From Deltaproteobacteria bacterium (lineage in GTDB: Bacteria; Desulfobacterota; Deferrimicrobia; Deferrimicrobiales; Deferrimicrobiaceae), in contig PQAK01000074.1 in the NCBI GenBank assembly GCA_003105225.1, forward strand, positions 1 to 13,468: a DNA stretch of 13,468 nucleotides. The letters run 5' to 3'. Position numbers and translations under genes: made by a program. The notes beneath the pieces were generated by a model. It had not been told where the DNA came from. It was given only the letters and a program-made list of their open reading frames with translations, and ran no database searches. Positions 1 through 7,892 of this stretch are shown piece after piece; the first letter of the stretch is position 1; each line of letters starts with the position of its first letter.

Positions 1-317
1 ATGCGCACCAGTTCCCGGCGCACTTCCAGCGTGGGCAGAAGGGCGCAATCGTCGTGCCGCAGGAACTCGATGTTCCTCACTCCCAGTCTCCGCGCGGAAG
101 CGCGCTCTTCCTCCTCCCGCGTTTGCGCCAGGGACTCGCGCGTGAAGCGGCGGTCGTGCGTCCCCGCGTTCCCGCTCGTGAGCACGACGAGCGTCACCAC
201 GCACCCGGCCTTCGCCCATGCGGCCATCGTACCCGCAACGGTGAACTCCGCATCGTCCGGGTGGGCGAAAATCGCCATCGCCGAACGGGGGATATACTGC
301 GCATCGTACTTGGGCAT
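1..317 (-). CDS. PIG-L/LmbE family deacetylase, N-terminal part (cut by window edge)
   Basis: The first 105 codons of a gene that runs off the left edge. The protein opens with a short leader and then the zinc-binding motif AHPDDAEF at about residues 18-25, the hallmark of the PIG-L (LmbE) N-acetylglucosaminyl deacetylase family, where the His and second Asp bind zinc. A later stretch with TSGNAGTHDRR and LGVRNIEFLRHDD also fits the family. Members remove acetyl groups from amino sugars or related substrates such as GlcNAc-PI, mycothiol and bacillithiol precursors or lincomycin intermediates; the substrate cannot be told from this fragment. The ATG at 315-317 is preceded by a good AAGGAG ribosome site. 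It is divergent from msrA, with only 20-80 bp between starts. The family call is firm; the pathway is unknown. Confidence 0.9.
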   Translation of the reverse strand, partial: MPKYDAQYIPRSAMAIFAHPDDAEFTVAGTMAAWAKAGCVVTLVVLTSGNAGTHDRRFTRESLAQTREEEERASARRLGVRNIEFLRHDDCALLPTLEVRRELVR

Positions 318-397
318 CCCGATCTCCTTGCCTTCAGATGCAGGAACAAACGGCGGGGATTTGGAAACCGGCCGCCGGAAATGCCACTCCAAAGAAA

Positions 398-1030
398 ATG
401 AACCTGCGGACGATGACCTTGCTGGCGGTGGGAGTCATGACGATCACGGCATTCGCGGAAGGCGCCGGGAACGACGAACGGGCCACGGAAGGGCGCCGGC
501 TCGAGAAGGCTACGTTTGCAGGAGGATGCTTCTGGTGCATGGTCCATCCTTTCGACCAGCTGGAGGGTGTCATCTCGGTCACGTCGGGATACACGGGCGG
601 GACGAAGAAAAATCCGACTTACGAGGAAGTTTCCGCCGGAGGGACCGGGCACGCGGAATCCATCCATATCGTTTACGATCCCGCGAAGATCGGCTACGCC
701 AAGCTGCTTGACGTCTTCTGGCACAACGTCGATCCGACGACCCCGGACCGGCAGTTCTGCGACGTTGGGAAACAGTACCGCACCGCAATCTTCTATCATA
801 CCGAGGAACAGAAGCGGCTCGCGGAGGAATCGAAGCGGGAGTTGGAGAGGACCAGTCCGTTCAGGTGGCCGATCGTAACGGAAATCACCCCGGCGTCCGA
901 GTTTACCCCCGCGGAGGAATACCATCAGGATTATTATAAGAAAAATCCCATCCGATACAAATTCTATCGATATAATTGCGGACGCGACCAGCGTCTGAAG
1001 GAGCTTTGGGGGACGAAGGCCGGCTCGTGA
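398..1030 (+). CDS. msrA: Peptide methionine-S-sulfoxide reductase MsrA, probably exported
   Basis: Reduces the S-epimer of methionine sulfoxide in proteins, repairing oxidative damage. Numbered from the ATG at 398 the protein has 210 residues. The signature GGCFWC (about 42-47) carries the catalytic Cys; SGYTGG, the GHAE motif with the active-site Glu, and KQYRTAIFY follow in the usual order, and a C-terminal Cys in YRYNCGR is a likely resolving residue. The first 20 residues (basic start, hydrophobic LLAVGVMTITAFA) look like a signal peptide, so it probably works in the periplasm. An in-frame ATG at 338 would put 20 polar residues before this signal; neither start has a strong ribosome site, so 398 is chosen on the signal peptide. 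No MsrB domain is fused. It is divergent from the PIG-L gene, and no clear terminator follows. Confidence 0.92.
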   Translation: MNLRTMTLLAVGVMTITAFAEGAGNDERATEGRRLEKATFAGGCFWCMVHPFDQLEGVISVTSGYTGGTKKNPTYEEVSAGGTGHAESIHIVYDPAKIGYAKLLDVFWHNVDPTTPDRQFCDVGKQYRTAIFYHTEEQKRLAEESKRELERTSPFRWPIVTEITPASEFTPAEEYHQDYYKKNPIRYKFYRYNCGRDQRLKELWGTKAGS

Positions 1031-1301
1031 TTGGCCCACAAACTTTCGATTTGATTCAGATGGTTTATAAGTAGTTTACCTGTCATAGACAAAAGTTTTA
1101 CATTAATGCTATCTGCCTCTCCCCGCCGTCCCGGATGATTCATTTTTTCAGGCCCTGTCCGGCTTTCTCCGTTCCATTCCCTGTCTTTTCGTAGAATCAT
1201 TCAAGTTTTTACCCGTTCATGCCGAAAAAGACTGCACGGCTGCGTTCCGATGCAAGGCCAACCGGATTGCCGGGTTGCCGTAAGAAAGGCGCCGTTTGAA
1301 G
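1031..1301. other. Intergenic region upstream of the sensor kinase
   Basis: About 270 bp without a convincing gene. The part from 1045 to 1110 is AT-rich against a GC-rich background and is the likely promoter region of the kinase. A loose pair, TTTACC near 1075 and TTACAT about 17 bp later, could be -35/-10 elements but is too weak to call. An AAAGG at 1285-1289 is the only ribosome-site-like sequence before the kinase. No rho-independent terminator for msrA was found. Confidence 0.4.
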
Positions 1302-3857
1302 ATGCCAAGCGCAAACGACACGATCCGGAAAATGAAAATCTCCCTGAAGCGGGCTTCCGCCTACACCCGGAAAACGGGAAGTCCGGAGCGGGACCAGGGA
1401 TATATCCGGTTCATACTCTGCCTGGCATTCAATATTTACCTGTTCCGGCATGAATCCGTCCCGGGTTCGGTGTTGTGGGCAGCCGCGACCTACAACTTCT
1501 ACTCGACGGTAATGCTGGTTTCCACCTTCCTTCAGCCGGGAAAAAGCACCCTGAGACGCGTGTCGGGCCTTACGCTCGACACGCTGATCATCTGTTATTG
1601 CATGTATCTTTCGGGAAAAGCGGGGGCGCCGCTGGTTCTCGTGCTGTTCTGGAACATGTTCGGATACTCGTTCCGGTACGGGAAAAATTACCTCTTCTAC
1701 GGGATGGGGCTCTGCCTGGTGTTCTTCGGGGGAGTCATCACCAACACTCCCTACTGGATCGCGAACAAGGAGATGGGGTACGGGCTGCTCATCGGGGTCA
1801 TCATGATCCCCGCGGTATTCGTGGGCTTCATGATCAGCAAGGTGACCGTCGCGATGGAAAAGGCGGAGGAGGCGAACCGGGCGAAATCGAGATTCGTCGC
1901 CAACATGTCGCACGAGATGCGGACGCCCCTCAACGGGATCCTGGGCACGGTGGAACTCCTCACGGATACGCGCATGGACCCGGAACAGCAGGAATACGTC
2001 AAAGCGGTCCGGACCTCCGCTTCGGCGCTGTTATCGCTCGTGAACGACGTCCTCGACATCTCCAAGATCGAGGAAGGAAAAGTCGAGATCCATCCGGAAG
2101 ACATGGACCTCCACGCCTTCATCAAGACCACCGCCTCGATCGTCCTGCGGCAGGTCAAGAACAAAGGCCTTGCCTTCCGCGTCGTGGTATCCCCTTCCCT
2201 GCCGTTCCTCGTGAAGGGAGACGTGTCCCGGATCCGCCAGGTCGTCACCAACCTGCTCTCCAACGCCGCCAAGTTCACGGAGAAGGGAGAGGTCGCCTTG
2301 AGGGTCCTGCCGGAGGCCGAAGACGAGGAGACCGTAACGGTCCGGTTCGAGGTCGCCGACACCGGGATCGGCATGACGAAGGAAGCCAAGCACCGGATCT
2401 TCGAACGGTTCACGCAGGCGGACGATTCGATCACGAGGAAATACGGCGGGACGGGCCTCGGGACGACGATCTCCAAGGAGCTCGTCGATCTCATGGGCGG
2501 CAAGATCGGCGTCGAAAGCGAACTGGGCAAGGGAAGCACGTTCTGGTTCACGATCAAGCTGGGGAAGCAGCCGGCATCCGCCGCCCTGGAGTCGATGAGC
2601 ACGCCGATCTCCAGGACCCGCGTGCTCCTGGTGGCGGCGGACGACGGCGTCGCCGAAACGGTCAATGGATTCCTCCTTTCCTGGGGCGTCAAGCACATCC
2701 GGCGGGTGCAAAACACGGGACAGGCCTACGACTATGCCAGCCGCATCACGAAGGACCGGTCGACATGCCATGTCACCGTGGTGGCGGGAAAGGACCTCAA
2801 CGAAGAACCGTACCGGTTCTCCGAAGCGTTGAAAACCATGGGGGCCTTGCAAAACATCCGGCTGGTGCTGATCGGCGACGGGTCCCCCGGTGCCAACAGC
2901 GAGGAGGCGTCGAAGCACGGCTACCGGGCGGTGGTGGAGTCCCCCGCGTCGCTGCGGGAGCTCATGGGGGCCATGCACTACGTCCTGCCCTACGTGGAGG
3001 ATTGGCAAGCCTCTATCCCCGTTGCCGCGGGAGCCGGAAATGCGGCTTTCCGCCGCTTGAGGATCCTCGTCGCCGAGGACAATCCTACCAACCAGATGGT
3101 CATCGCGAAGCTGCTGGAACGGGCGGGCCACGAGGTCAAGGTCGTCGGAGACGGCCTGCAGGCGCTGGACGCCTTGAGAAACGAGAGACTCGACATCGCC
3201 CTGCTGGACCTGAACATGCCGGTCATCGGAGGGATGGAGACCGCGAGGAGGTACCTGGCCGAGATGAAAGACAACAACCCGATCCCCCTTGTCGCGCTTA
3301 CCGCCGACGCAACCCCCGAATCGAAGAAGGCCTGCGAGGATGCCGGGATCAAGGCCTACATGACCAAGCCGTTCGAAACGAAAAAGGTCCTGTCCACGCT
3401 CCAGAACCTCACTTCGCAGACCATCCTTCCCCCCGCGAACACCGGAGGGGAACCCGCGCAGGAGACCGTCGAGAAAAAGGCCCGCCCGGGATTGGACGAG
3501 GCGACCCTCGAGGAGATCGAGGCGATGGGCCCCACGAAGGAATTCGTGAAGAACCTCGTGTGGCTCTTCATCCGGGACAGCGAAAAGCGCATCCGGGAAA
3601 TGGAAGTCGCCGCGGAGATGAAAAACGTGAAGCGGCTATGCGAAGCCGCTCACGCGCTGAAAGGGATATCGGGCTCGATCGGTGCGCTTGCCGCCATGGA
3701 CATCTGCGACCGGCTGCAGCACATGCAGGGGCCGGAAACGATGGCGGAGCGGCTTGCCCTGATCGATGAACTGAAGGAGGAGATCGCGCGGGTCAGGAAG
3801 GCGCTCATCCGGAGGATCAGCATTTCCGACTCCTCCTCCGGGGGAGGGTACGGCTGA
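1302..3857 (+). CDS. RpfC-like hybrid sensor histidine kinase (membrane input-HisKA-HATPase-REC-REC-HPt)
   Basis: An inner-membrane phosphorelay kinase of 851 residues. Residues 34-178 hold five or six hydrophobic segments. HisKA follows with phospho-acceptor His204 in SHEMRTP. The HATPase has an N box (N317, N321), DTGIG (353-357), and GTGLGTTI (383-390) where GTGLGLAI is usual. A degenerate receiver (about 440-560) lacks the phospho-Asp and the KP lysine. A true receiver (about 586-705) has E592/D593, D636, T667 and K689. The HPt domain (about 730-838) has His784 in AHALKG. The membrane layout, the PYW motif before the last helix, AKSRFVANMSHE and GTGLGTTI recall Xanthomonas RpfC, the DSF quorum-signal receptor; that comparison is from memory. 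No rpfF or rpfG lies nearby, so ligand and output are unknown. The start is uncertain: TTG at 1296 has the better-spaced AAAGG, and ATG at 1332 gives the RpfC-like N-terminal length. It converges with the MBL gene with a 22-bp gap. Confidence 0.9.
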   Translation: MPSANDTIRKMKISLKRASAYTRKTGSPERDQGYIRFILCLAFNIYLFRHESVPGSVLWAAATYNFYSTVMLVSTFLQPGKSTLRRVSGLTLDTLIICYCMYLSGKAGAPLVLVLFWNMFGYSFRYGKNYLFYGMGLCLVFFGGVITNTPYWIANKEMGYGLLIGVIMIPAVFVGFMISKVTVAMEKAEEANRAKSRFVANMSHEMRTPLNGILGTVELLTDTRMDPEQQEYVKAVRTSASALLSLVNDVLDISKIEEGKVEIHPEDMDLHAFIKTTASIVLRQVKNKGLAFRVVVSPSLPFLVKGDVSRIRQVVTNLLSNAAKFTEKGEVALRVLPEAEDEETVTVRFEVADTGIGMTKEAKHRIFERFTQADDSITRKYGGTGLGTTISKELVDLMGGKIGVESELGKGSTFWFTIKLGKQPASAALESMSTPISRTRVLLVAADDGVAETVNGFLLSWGVKHIRRVQNTGQAYDYASRITKDRSTCHVTVVAGKDLNEEPYRFSEALKTMGALQNIRLVLIGDGSPGANSEEASKHGYRAVVESPASLRELMGAMHYVLPYVEDWQASIPVAAGAGNAAFRRLRILVAEDNPTNQMVIAKLLERAGHEVKVVGDGLQALDALRNERLDIALLDLNMPVIGGMETARRYLAEMKDNNPIPLVALTADATPESKKACEDAGIKAYMTKPFETKKVLSTLQNLTSQTILPPANTGGEPAQETVEKKARPGLDEATLEEIEAMGPTKEFVKNLVWLFIRDSEKRIREMEVAAEMKNVKRLCEAAHALKGISGSIGALAAMDICDRLQHMQGPETMAERLALIDELKEEIARVRKALIRRISISDSSSGGGYG

Positions 3858-3879
3858 TCGACCGTGCCCCCGGCCGGGT

Positions 3880-4695
3880 TCAGAGTTCTCCCGAGGCGCG
3901 CAGGAAGGACTGGACCAGCTTCACGGCGGTGAAGTCCCCCAGGGTGACCAGCCGGACGGTGAAATCCCCCGGGAAGAGGCGCCTGGCGATCTCCGGCGGC
4001 GCCATCCCTTCCCGGTGCAGCTTGCCGATCCGGTGGGATGTCTCCTCGAAGTAGGATACTTTCCGGTCGATCTGTCTTGCCGGATTGCGGACGACGTTTC
4101 CCATGCCGGTGAACATCACGCCGGCTCCCAGCGACGACAGCTTCCTCAAGGTCTTCGTCATCTCGAGGATGTCGTAGCCCTCCCGGAAGACCCGGTCGTT
4201 TCCCCCGATGAAGGCGTCCCCCGAGAAGAGCCATCCCCTGCTCTCCTCGAAAAGCGCGACATGATCCGAGGAGTGCCCCGGGGTTCGGATCACTTTGAAG
4301 GTGTGCCGTTCCGTGCGGATCGAGGCGCCGATGGGCTTGCCGGTCGAAGGCGCGGGTTCCCCGAAAAACAGCTTCTGGTAGGGAAGCAGGGAAAGCTTCC
4401 CCGGATCCGAAAGCACCGGGAGGGCTTTCTCATGGGCGAAGATGGGTACGCGGCGTCCCTTCTGCAGGACCGCGTTGGCCCCCATGTGGTCCTCGTGCGC
4501 ATGGGTGTTGACGATCGCGGACAGCGGTTTGCCCGACAGCGCCTTTTCGATCTTCCCGCAGAGGAGCGGGATCCCCGTGTCGATGAGAAGGCCGTCGGTC
4601 AGATAGCAGGCGGCGCGATAGAGATTCCTGCCGAGGAGGCGCCTCGCCATGACGAACCGGTCGACATCGCCCTCGACGGCATCGACCTTGAACAT
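3880..4695 (-). CDS. MBL-fold metallo-hydrolase, odd metal site
   Basis: A soluble 271-residue protein of the metallo-beta-lactamase fold. THAHEDH (residues 64-70) is the HxHxDH metal motif; His141 in TPGHSSDH and Asp160 in FSGDAF are the next two ligands. The last usual ligand, the His of a GHG turn, appears as Met198 in FTGMGNVV, so the second metal site should be incomplete. The C-terminal 60 residues form a helical domain with PPEIARRLFPG, as in the glyoxalase II/LACTB2-like hydrolases. The start ATG lies 2 nt beyond the stop of the radical SAM gene, with no strong ribosome site, so translation is probably coupled. The substrate is unknown; a thioester or lactone-type hydrolase working with the radical SAM enzyme is an inference from linkage. 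The reading frame stays open upstream only as an antisense-like shadow of the radical SAM gene. Confidence 0.88.
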   Translation of the reverse strand: MFKVDAVEGDVDRFVMARRLLGRNLYRAACYLTDGLLIDTGIPLLCGKIEKALSGKPLSAIVNTHAHEDHMGANAVLQKGRRVPIFAHEKALPVLSDPGKLSLLPYQKLFFGEPAPSTGKPIGASIRTERHTFKVIRTPGHSSDHVALFEESRGWLFSGDAFIGGNDRVFREGYDILEMTKTLRKLSSLGAGVMFTGMGNVVRNPARQIDRKVSYFEETSHRIGKLHREGMAPPEIARRLFPGDFTVRLVTLGDFTAVKLVQSFLRASGEL

Positions 4696-4697
4696 CT

Positions 4698-6329
4698 TCA
4701 GGCAATCGCCGGAGCCAGGACCACCCGGGCGTCGCCCGGCGGCTCCATGCGTTCCGCTTCCAGGAAGATCGTTCTGCACCTCTTCGCGAACGACCCGTAC
4801 GCGTCCTCGTCTTCCGCCACGGCCTGAAGCGCCTTCTCGTTCAACGCGAATCCCGGGCCGGACGACGTGTAGATTCCTTCCGGGACGAGAATTTCGCGTT
4901 CGATCCGCAGCAACGCCTCCTGGTGCGGCCGGATGGCCCTCCAGATCACCCGAAACGCGTTCAGCGCGGCCTTTCGGTCTTCCCGATCGTGGAACCGGAA
5001 GGCTGCTTCGAAAATTCCCTGCTGCAGGTCGCTGGGGAGCATCCGTGTCGGAAAAATATTCACGGTATGCCCGTTGACATACTTGTCGAGGCGCCCGGGA
5101 ATATTTCTGTGCGTCGACAGGATATCGTCGACCGTTCCCGGCATGATCCCGCGCGCGTATACCTGGACGGTATAGAGCCCGATCCGTTCGCCGAACTCGG
5201 CGATGTTCACGACATCTTCGTACGTGTCTCCATCGAAACCGGCCACGAAGGTTCCGGCGAACCCGATGCCGTTGCGGCGCAGGCATTCCGCGGCCGCGTG
5301 ATAGGTCTGGAGATCCGATTTCTTCCGCATCTGGAGGAGGCTGCGGCTGTTGATCGATTCCAGCCCGAGGCACACGTTGGATACGCCGCCCTTGGCCATC
5401 GCACGGATCGTTTTCTCCGACAGGGAGCCGGCCTTCCCCGTGAACTGGTCGGCCCTGCAGAGGACCGTGAACAGGGGTTTGTCGTCGCGTCCTTCGAAGG
5501 TCCGGATGATCCGGTGCATCAGGTCTTCCGTGTAAGCGGCGTCTCCGGCGAACAGGTTGTCGGCGACGACGAAGTTCCGGACTCCCGTGTACTCGATGGT
5601 GTGGACGATGTCGTGCAGGACATCCTCCGCGGGCCGGACGCAGTACCCTGTTTTGCCGTACAGGCTGATCCAGGTGCAGAACGAGCATCCGTACCTGCAT
5701 CCCCGCGACGTCTGGAGCGGCATGTAGGCCTGCCGGAACCTGCGGGCAGCCGATTCCGCCCCGGGGACGATCGAAAAATCGTACCGGTAGTCGATCCGGT
5801 CGACCCTGGCCGGATCCCTGTTGAACCGCCACGTTCCGGAAAGGTCCCGGTAATGCAGACCGGGGATCTGGGACAGCAACGACTCTCTCGTTTCCGGGTC
5901 GCCCTCCTCGAGGGCCGAAAGAAGCGGGACCGCCGTGTCGTCCGCTTCGTACGCCAGGATATAGTCCGCGTACCGCTTTGCGTCTTCCGGGAACATCGTG
6001 GCATGTTCCCCTCCGGCGATGACGGCAACCGATCCGCCCATCCGGTCCCGGAGGGACGAGATGAAACTTTCATTCTGATCGGCGGTGGTAGTAAGGCCGT
6101 TTATCAATATATACTGGGGCTCCTTGCGCGCGATCGTGTCGACGTCGATCTTCCCCACGTACGGTTCGAACAGGAGGGATACGTCGTAATCCGTTCGATC
6201 GGACAGAACGGATGCGATCGCAAGCAACCCGAACCGCGGCATGACGATAAATTTTCCCAGGTTGGGAACGGCGGGACTCAGCTCGATAAGGAATATTTTC
6301 CCGCGTCCCGTACCGGCTGTTGCGTTCAT
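4698..6329 (-). CDS. B12-binding-type radical SAM protein
   Basis: A 543-residue enzyme. Residues 10-155 look like the cobalamin-binding Rossmann region of this class (PRFGLLAIASVL, then GGEHATMFPED and DYILAYEAD), followed by the linker IPGLHYRD. The radical SAM core begins at about 200, with CxxxCxxC as C211, C215 and C218 for the 4Fe-4S cluster; GLESIN (322-327) and FVAGFDGDT are later core strands. The C-terminal region (about 405-490, GRLDKYVNGHTVNIFP) resembles the tail of B12 radical SAM proteins such as the hopanoid enzymes. Such enzymes often methylate unactivated carbons, but the substrate here cannot be told. The start is ATG at 6327-6329, with only a G-rich stretch as ribosome site. 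A promoter candidate lies about 105 bp upstream. It is co-transcribed with the downstream MBL gene. Confidence 0.88.
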   Translation of the reverse strand: MNATAGTGRGKIFLIELSPAVPNLGKFIVMPRFGLLAIASVLSDRTDYDVSLLFEPYVGKIDVDTIARKEPQYILINGLTTTADQNESFISSLRDRMGGSVAVIAGGEHATMFPEDAKRYADYILAYEADDTAVPLLSALEEGDPETRESLLSQIPGLHYRDLSGTWRFNRDPARVDRIDYRYDFSIVPGAESAARRFRQAYMPLQTSRGCRYGCSFCTWISLYGKTGYCVRPAEDVLHDIVHTIEYTGVRNFVVADNLFAGDAAYTEDLMHRIIRTFEGRDDKPLFTVLCRADQFTGKAGSLSEKTIRAMAKGGVSNVCLGLESINSRSLLQMRKKSDLQTYHAAAECLRRNGIGFAGTFVAGFDGDTYEDVVNIAEFGERIGLYTVQVYARGIMPGTVDDILSTHRNIPGRLDKYVNGHTVNIFPTRMLPSDLQQGIFEAAFRFHDREDRKAALNAFRVIWRAIRPHQEALLRIEREILVPEGIYTSSGPGFALNEKALQAVAEDEDAYGSFAKRCRTIFLEAERMEPPGDARVVLAPAIA

Positions 6330-6434
6330 TTCCGCGCCCCCGAAAACGTATCGATCAAAATAAATATATATCTTCCGCTCGGGACACGACTTTTAAAACA
6401 AAAAAATATCAAAAACACCTGTGAATGCGCCTAA

Positions 6435-6462
6435 ATAATATAACCAGTTTCTGAAAATGCAA
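6435..6462 (-). promoter_or_regulatory. Candidate sigma-70 promoter for the radical SAM/MBL unit
   Basis: Read on the minus strand, TTGCAT (6457-6462) and TATTAT (6435-6440) are 16 bp apart inside an AT-rich island. The -10 element fits well; the -35 shares only its TTG. This would leave a leader of about 100 nt before the ATG at 6329. No riboswitch-like structure was recognised in that leader. Confidence 0.4.
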
Positions 6463-6520
6463 ATCTTATTTTATATGGGGGGGTTGAAGATCCGGAGCTA
6501 AGGAGCTGCTTACTGCCGAT

Positions 6521-6554
6521 AGAAAAAAGGGGGCTGCGGTCGCCCGCGCCCCCT
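6521..6554 (-). terminator. Rho-independent terminator of the hemerythrin unit
   Basis: AGGGGGC (6528-6534) pairs with GCCCCCT (6548-6554), and GCGG (6536-6539) pairs with CCGC (6544-6547) inside it, leaving a TCGC loop and one bulged T. On the minus strand the stem is followed by a T-rich run (6521-6528). It lies about 40 bp after the stop of the gene at 6594. Confidence 0.85.
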
Positions 6555-6593
6555 CGAGGAACATGTCCCGCGCATCGGGAAAAAGTCCGGTAA

Positions 6594-7067
6594 TTACGTC
6601 TCCACCCACTCCTCCTGCAGCACTTCGCCCTGGAGGCTCACGACGACGTACTTGATCGGAACTTTCCTTTTGCTCCCCTGAAGCGCCTGCATCGCGGTGG
6701 CAAGCAGTCCACGGCAGCAGGGAACCTGCATGATCATCACCGTCAGGGTGTTGATCTTCGCATCTTCATACCAGCTCCTGATCTTCTCCACGTACGTCTC
6801 CTGCCCGGCGTCCAGCTTGGGACAGGCGATCGCCAGCGCCTTGCCCTTCAGGAAGTCCCCGTGGAAGTTTCCCATGGCGAACGGGACGCAATCCGCCGCA
6901 AGGACCACGTCCGCCCCCTGGTAATACGGGGCCTCCGGGGAGACCAGGTGAAGCTGGATCGGCCACTGCCGCAGCTGGGAGGGGATCTTTACTTCGCTCC
7001 CCGCTCCGACAGGGGAATCCTTGAATTCGACCATCCGGGAACCCGGGCACCCTGAAAATCCGCTCAT
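6594..7067 (-). CDS. Small cysteine-containing protein, C-terminal half of a ferredoxin-type protein family
   Basis: A soluble 157-residue protein. It has GCPGS at the N-terminus (Cys7), WPIQLHLVSPEAPYYQGADVV, ADCVPFA (Cys60), ACPKLD (Cys82) and VPCCRG (Cys117/118). This set matches, from memory, the C-terminal region of proteins annotated as 4Fe-4S ferredoxins in anaerobes, which usually carry two CxxCxxC clusters ahead of the HxGCPGS motif. Here that N-terminal ferredoxin domain is missing and the start is fixed by an ATGA overlap with the hemerythrin gene, so the short form seems real and not a broken gene. The five cysteines suggest metal or redox chemistry, but the role is not known. Co-transcription with a hemerythrin protein suggests nitric oxide or oxygen stress. 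It is followed by a strong terminator. Confidence 0.8.
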   Translation of the reverse strand: MSGFSGCPGSRMVEFKDSPVGAGSEVKIPSQLRQWPIQLHLVSPEAPYYQGADVVLAADCVPFAMGNFHGDFLKGKALAIACPKLDAGQETYVEKIRSWYEDAKINTLTVMIMQVPCCRGLLATAMQALQGSKRKVPIKYVVVSLQGEVLQEEWVET

Positions 7068-7867
7068 CGGCTTACCTCCGCTCTTTCGATAAATTTGTTT
7101 TTCTCCACTTTTTCGACATACGCTTCATACGATTCCTGCACTTCCCGATACCGTCCATCCACATCCTGGAATCGCGCATGGAGTTCCCCCACCTGGTGCG
7201 TCGACAGGTTCCTGTCCATCCAGGGGTACAGGATCTCGTCCTCCTTCTTTATGTGCTCGGTCAGGATCCCGGCGTACCCGTGAAGGTTTTCCACGACCCC
7301 ATCCGTATCCCCGCGCTCCAGCGCATCGAGCACCCCCTGAACGCAGGCCCTGCCCTGTCGATGGTCTTCGTGCATCGCCTTCAGGATATCGAGATCGGGG
7401 TCGAAGCAGGCGAAGAGGATGTCCTCTTCCTTGGCGTGATGGTACCGGTCCGCGTAGCGGCGGATGAAGTCCACCGCCGCAAGGATCTCTTCCCGTCCTT
7501 CGCCGGATTCCAGGTCGACCCTCCCCGCGATCTCCGGGACCATGGCGATGAACCTCAGGATGAGCTTGTGCTCGTCGACCAGGCGTTTCAGCGGAGGGGA
7601 ATACGTGAGCTTGCGGGGCTTCGCGGTCCGGCCTCTTTCCGAATCCGGCCGCCGGATCGCTTGCCCGGGGGAGACGACCGAGGCGATCCGCATCATCAAA
7701 TCGTCCTCGTCCGCGGGAGACAGGTTGTGGATCTCCACGACGTCGCCCAGCAGGCACGTTCCCACGCTGCACGGAACGCATCCGATTCCGAACTCCTCCA
7801 GGATCGCTCCCACCGGCGGGAAGCGGTTGATAACCTCCTTGATGGGGGTCTTAAGGGGCGTCTCCAT
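7064..7867 (-). CDS. Hemerythrin-domain protein with Cys-rich N-terminal domain (RIC/ScdA-like layout)
   Basis: A 267-residue protein. The N-terminal domain (about 5-60; PIKEVINRFPPVGAILEEFGIGC) has cysteines at 30, 33 and 38 and resembles the DUF1858/ScdA_N small domains found before hemerythrins. The hemerythrin-like bundle spans about 98-220: H100 in DEHKLI, H143/H144 and E147/E148 in YHHAKEED, H166/H169, H196, and H205/E209 in HIKKEDE are candidate di-iron ligands. Relatives bind oxygen or nitric oxide or repair Fe-S clusters. The ATG at 7867 is preferred over one at 7894 because GGAGG lies 8 nt before it and because the FNR-type promoter predicts a transcript start near 7886. Its stop overlaps the next start (ATGA). 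Confidence 0.88.
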   Translation of the reverse strand: METPLKTPIKEVINRFPPVGAILEEFGIGCVPCSVGTCLLGDVVEIHNLSPADEDDLMMRIASVVSPGQAIRRPDSERGRTAKPRKLTYSPPLKRLVDEHKLILRFIAMVPEIAGRVDLESGEGREEILAAVDFIRRYADRYHHAKEEDILFACFDPDLDILKAMHEDHRQGRACVQGVLDALERGDTDGVVENLHGYAGILTEHIKKEDEILYPWMDRNLSTHQVGELHARFQDVDGRYREVQESYEAYVEKVEKNKFIERAEVSR

Positions 7868-7892
7868 GGGCGGTCCCTCCTTCCTGCCTGCC

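Noticed and set aside
1475..3769. A 764-codon open frame overlapping the sensor kinase
   Set aside because: It is a shifted frame within a gene whose domains and catalytic residues are intact; the product is Arg/Gly/Pro-rich low-complexity sequence.
3832..3880. Terminator between the kinase and MBL genes
   Set aside because: Short GC-rich complementarity exists, but no stable stem with a T-run was found on either strand.
3880..5832. A 650-codon minus-strand frame suggesting a fusion ahead of the MBL domain
   Set aside because: Everything upstream of 4695 is the wrong frame of the radical SAM gene; the real MBL start lies 2 nt after that gene's stop.
4923..6434. A 503-codon open frame on the plus strand
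   Set aside because: It is antisense to the radical SAM gene, has no recognisable domain, is rich in Arg, Asp, Gly and Val as high-GC shadows are, and ends in AT-rich intergenic DNA.
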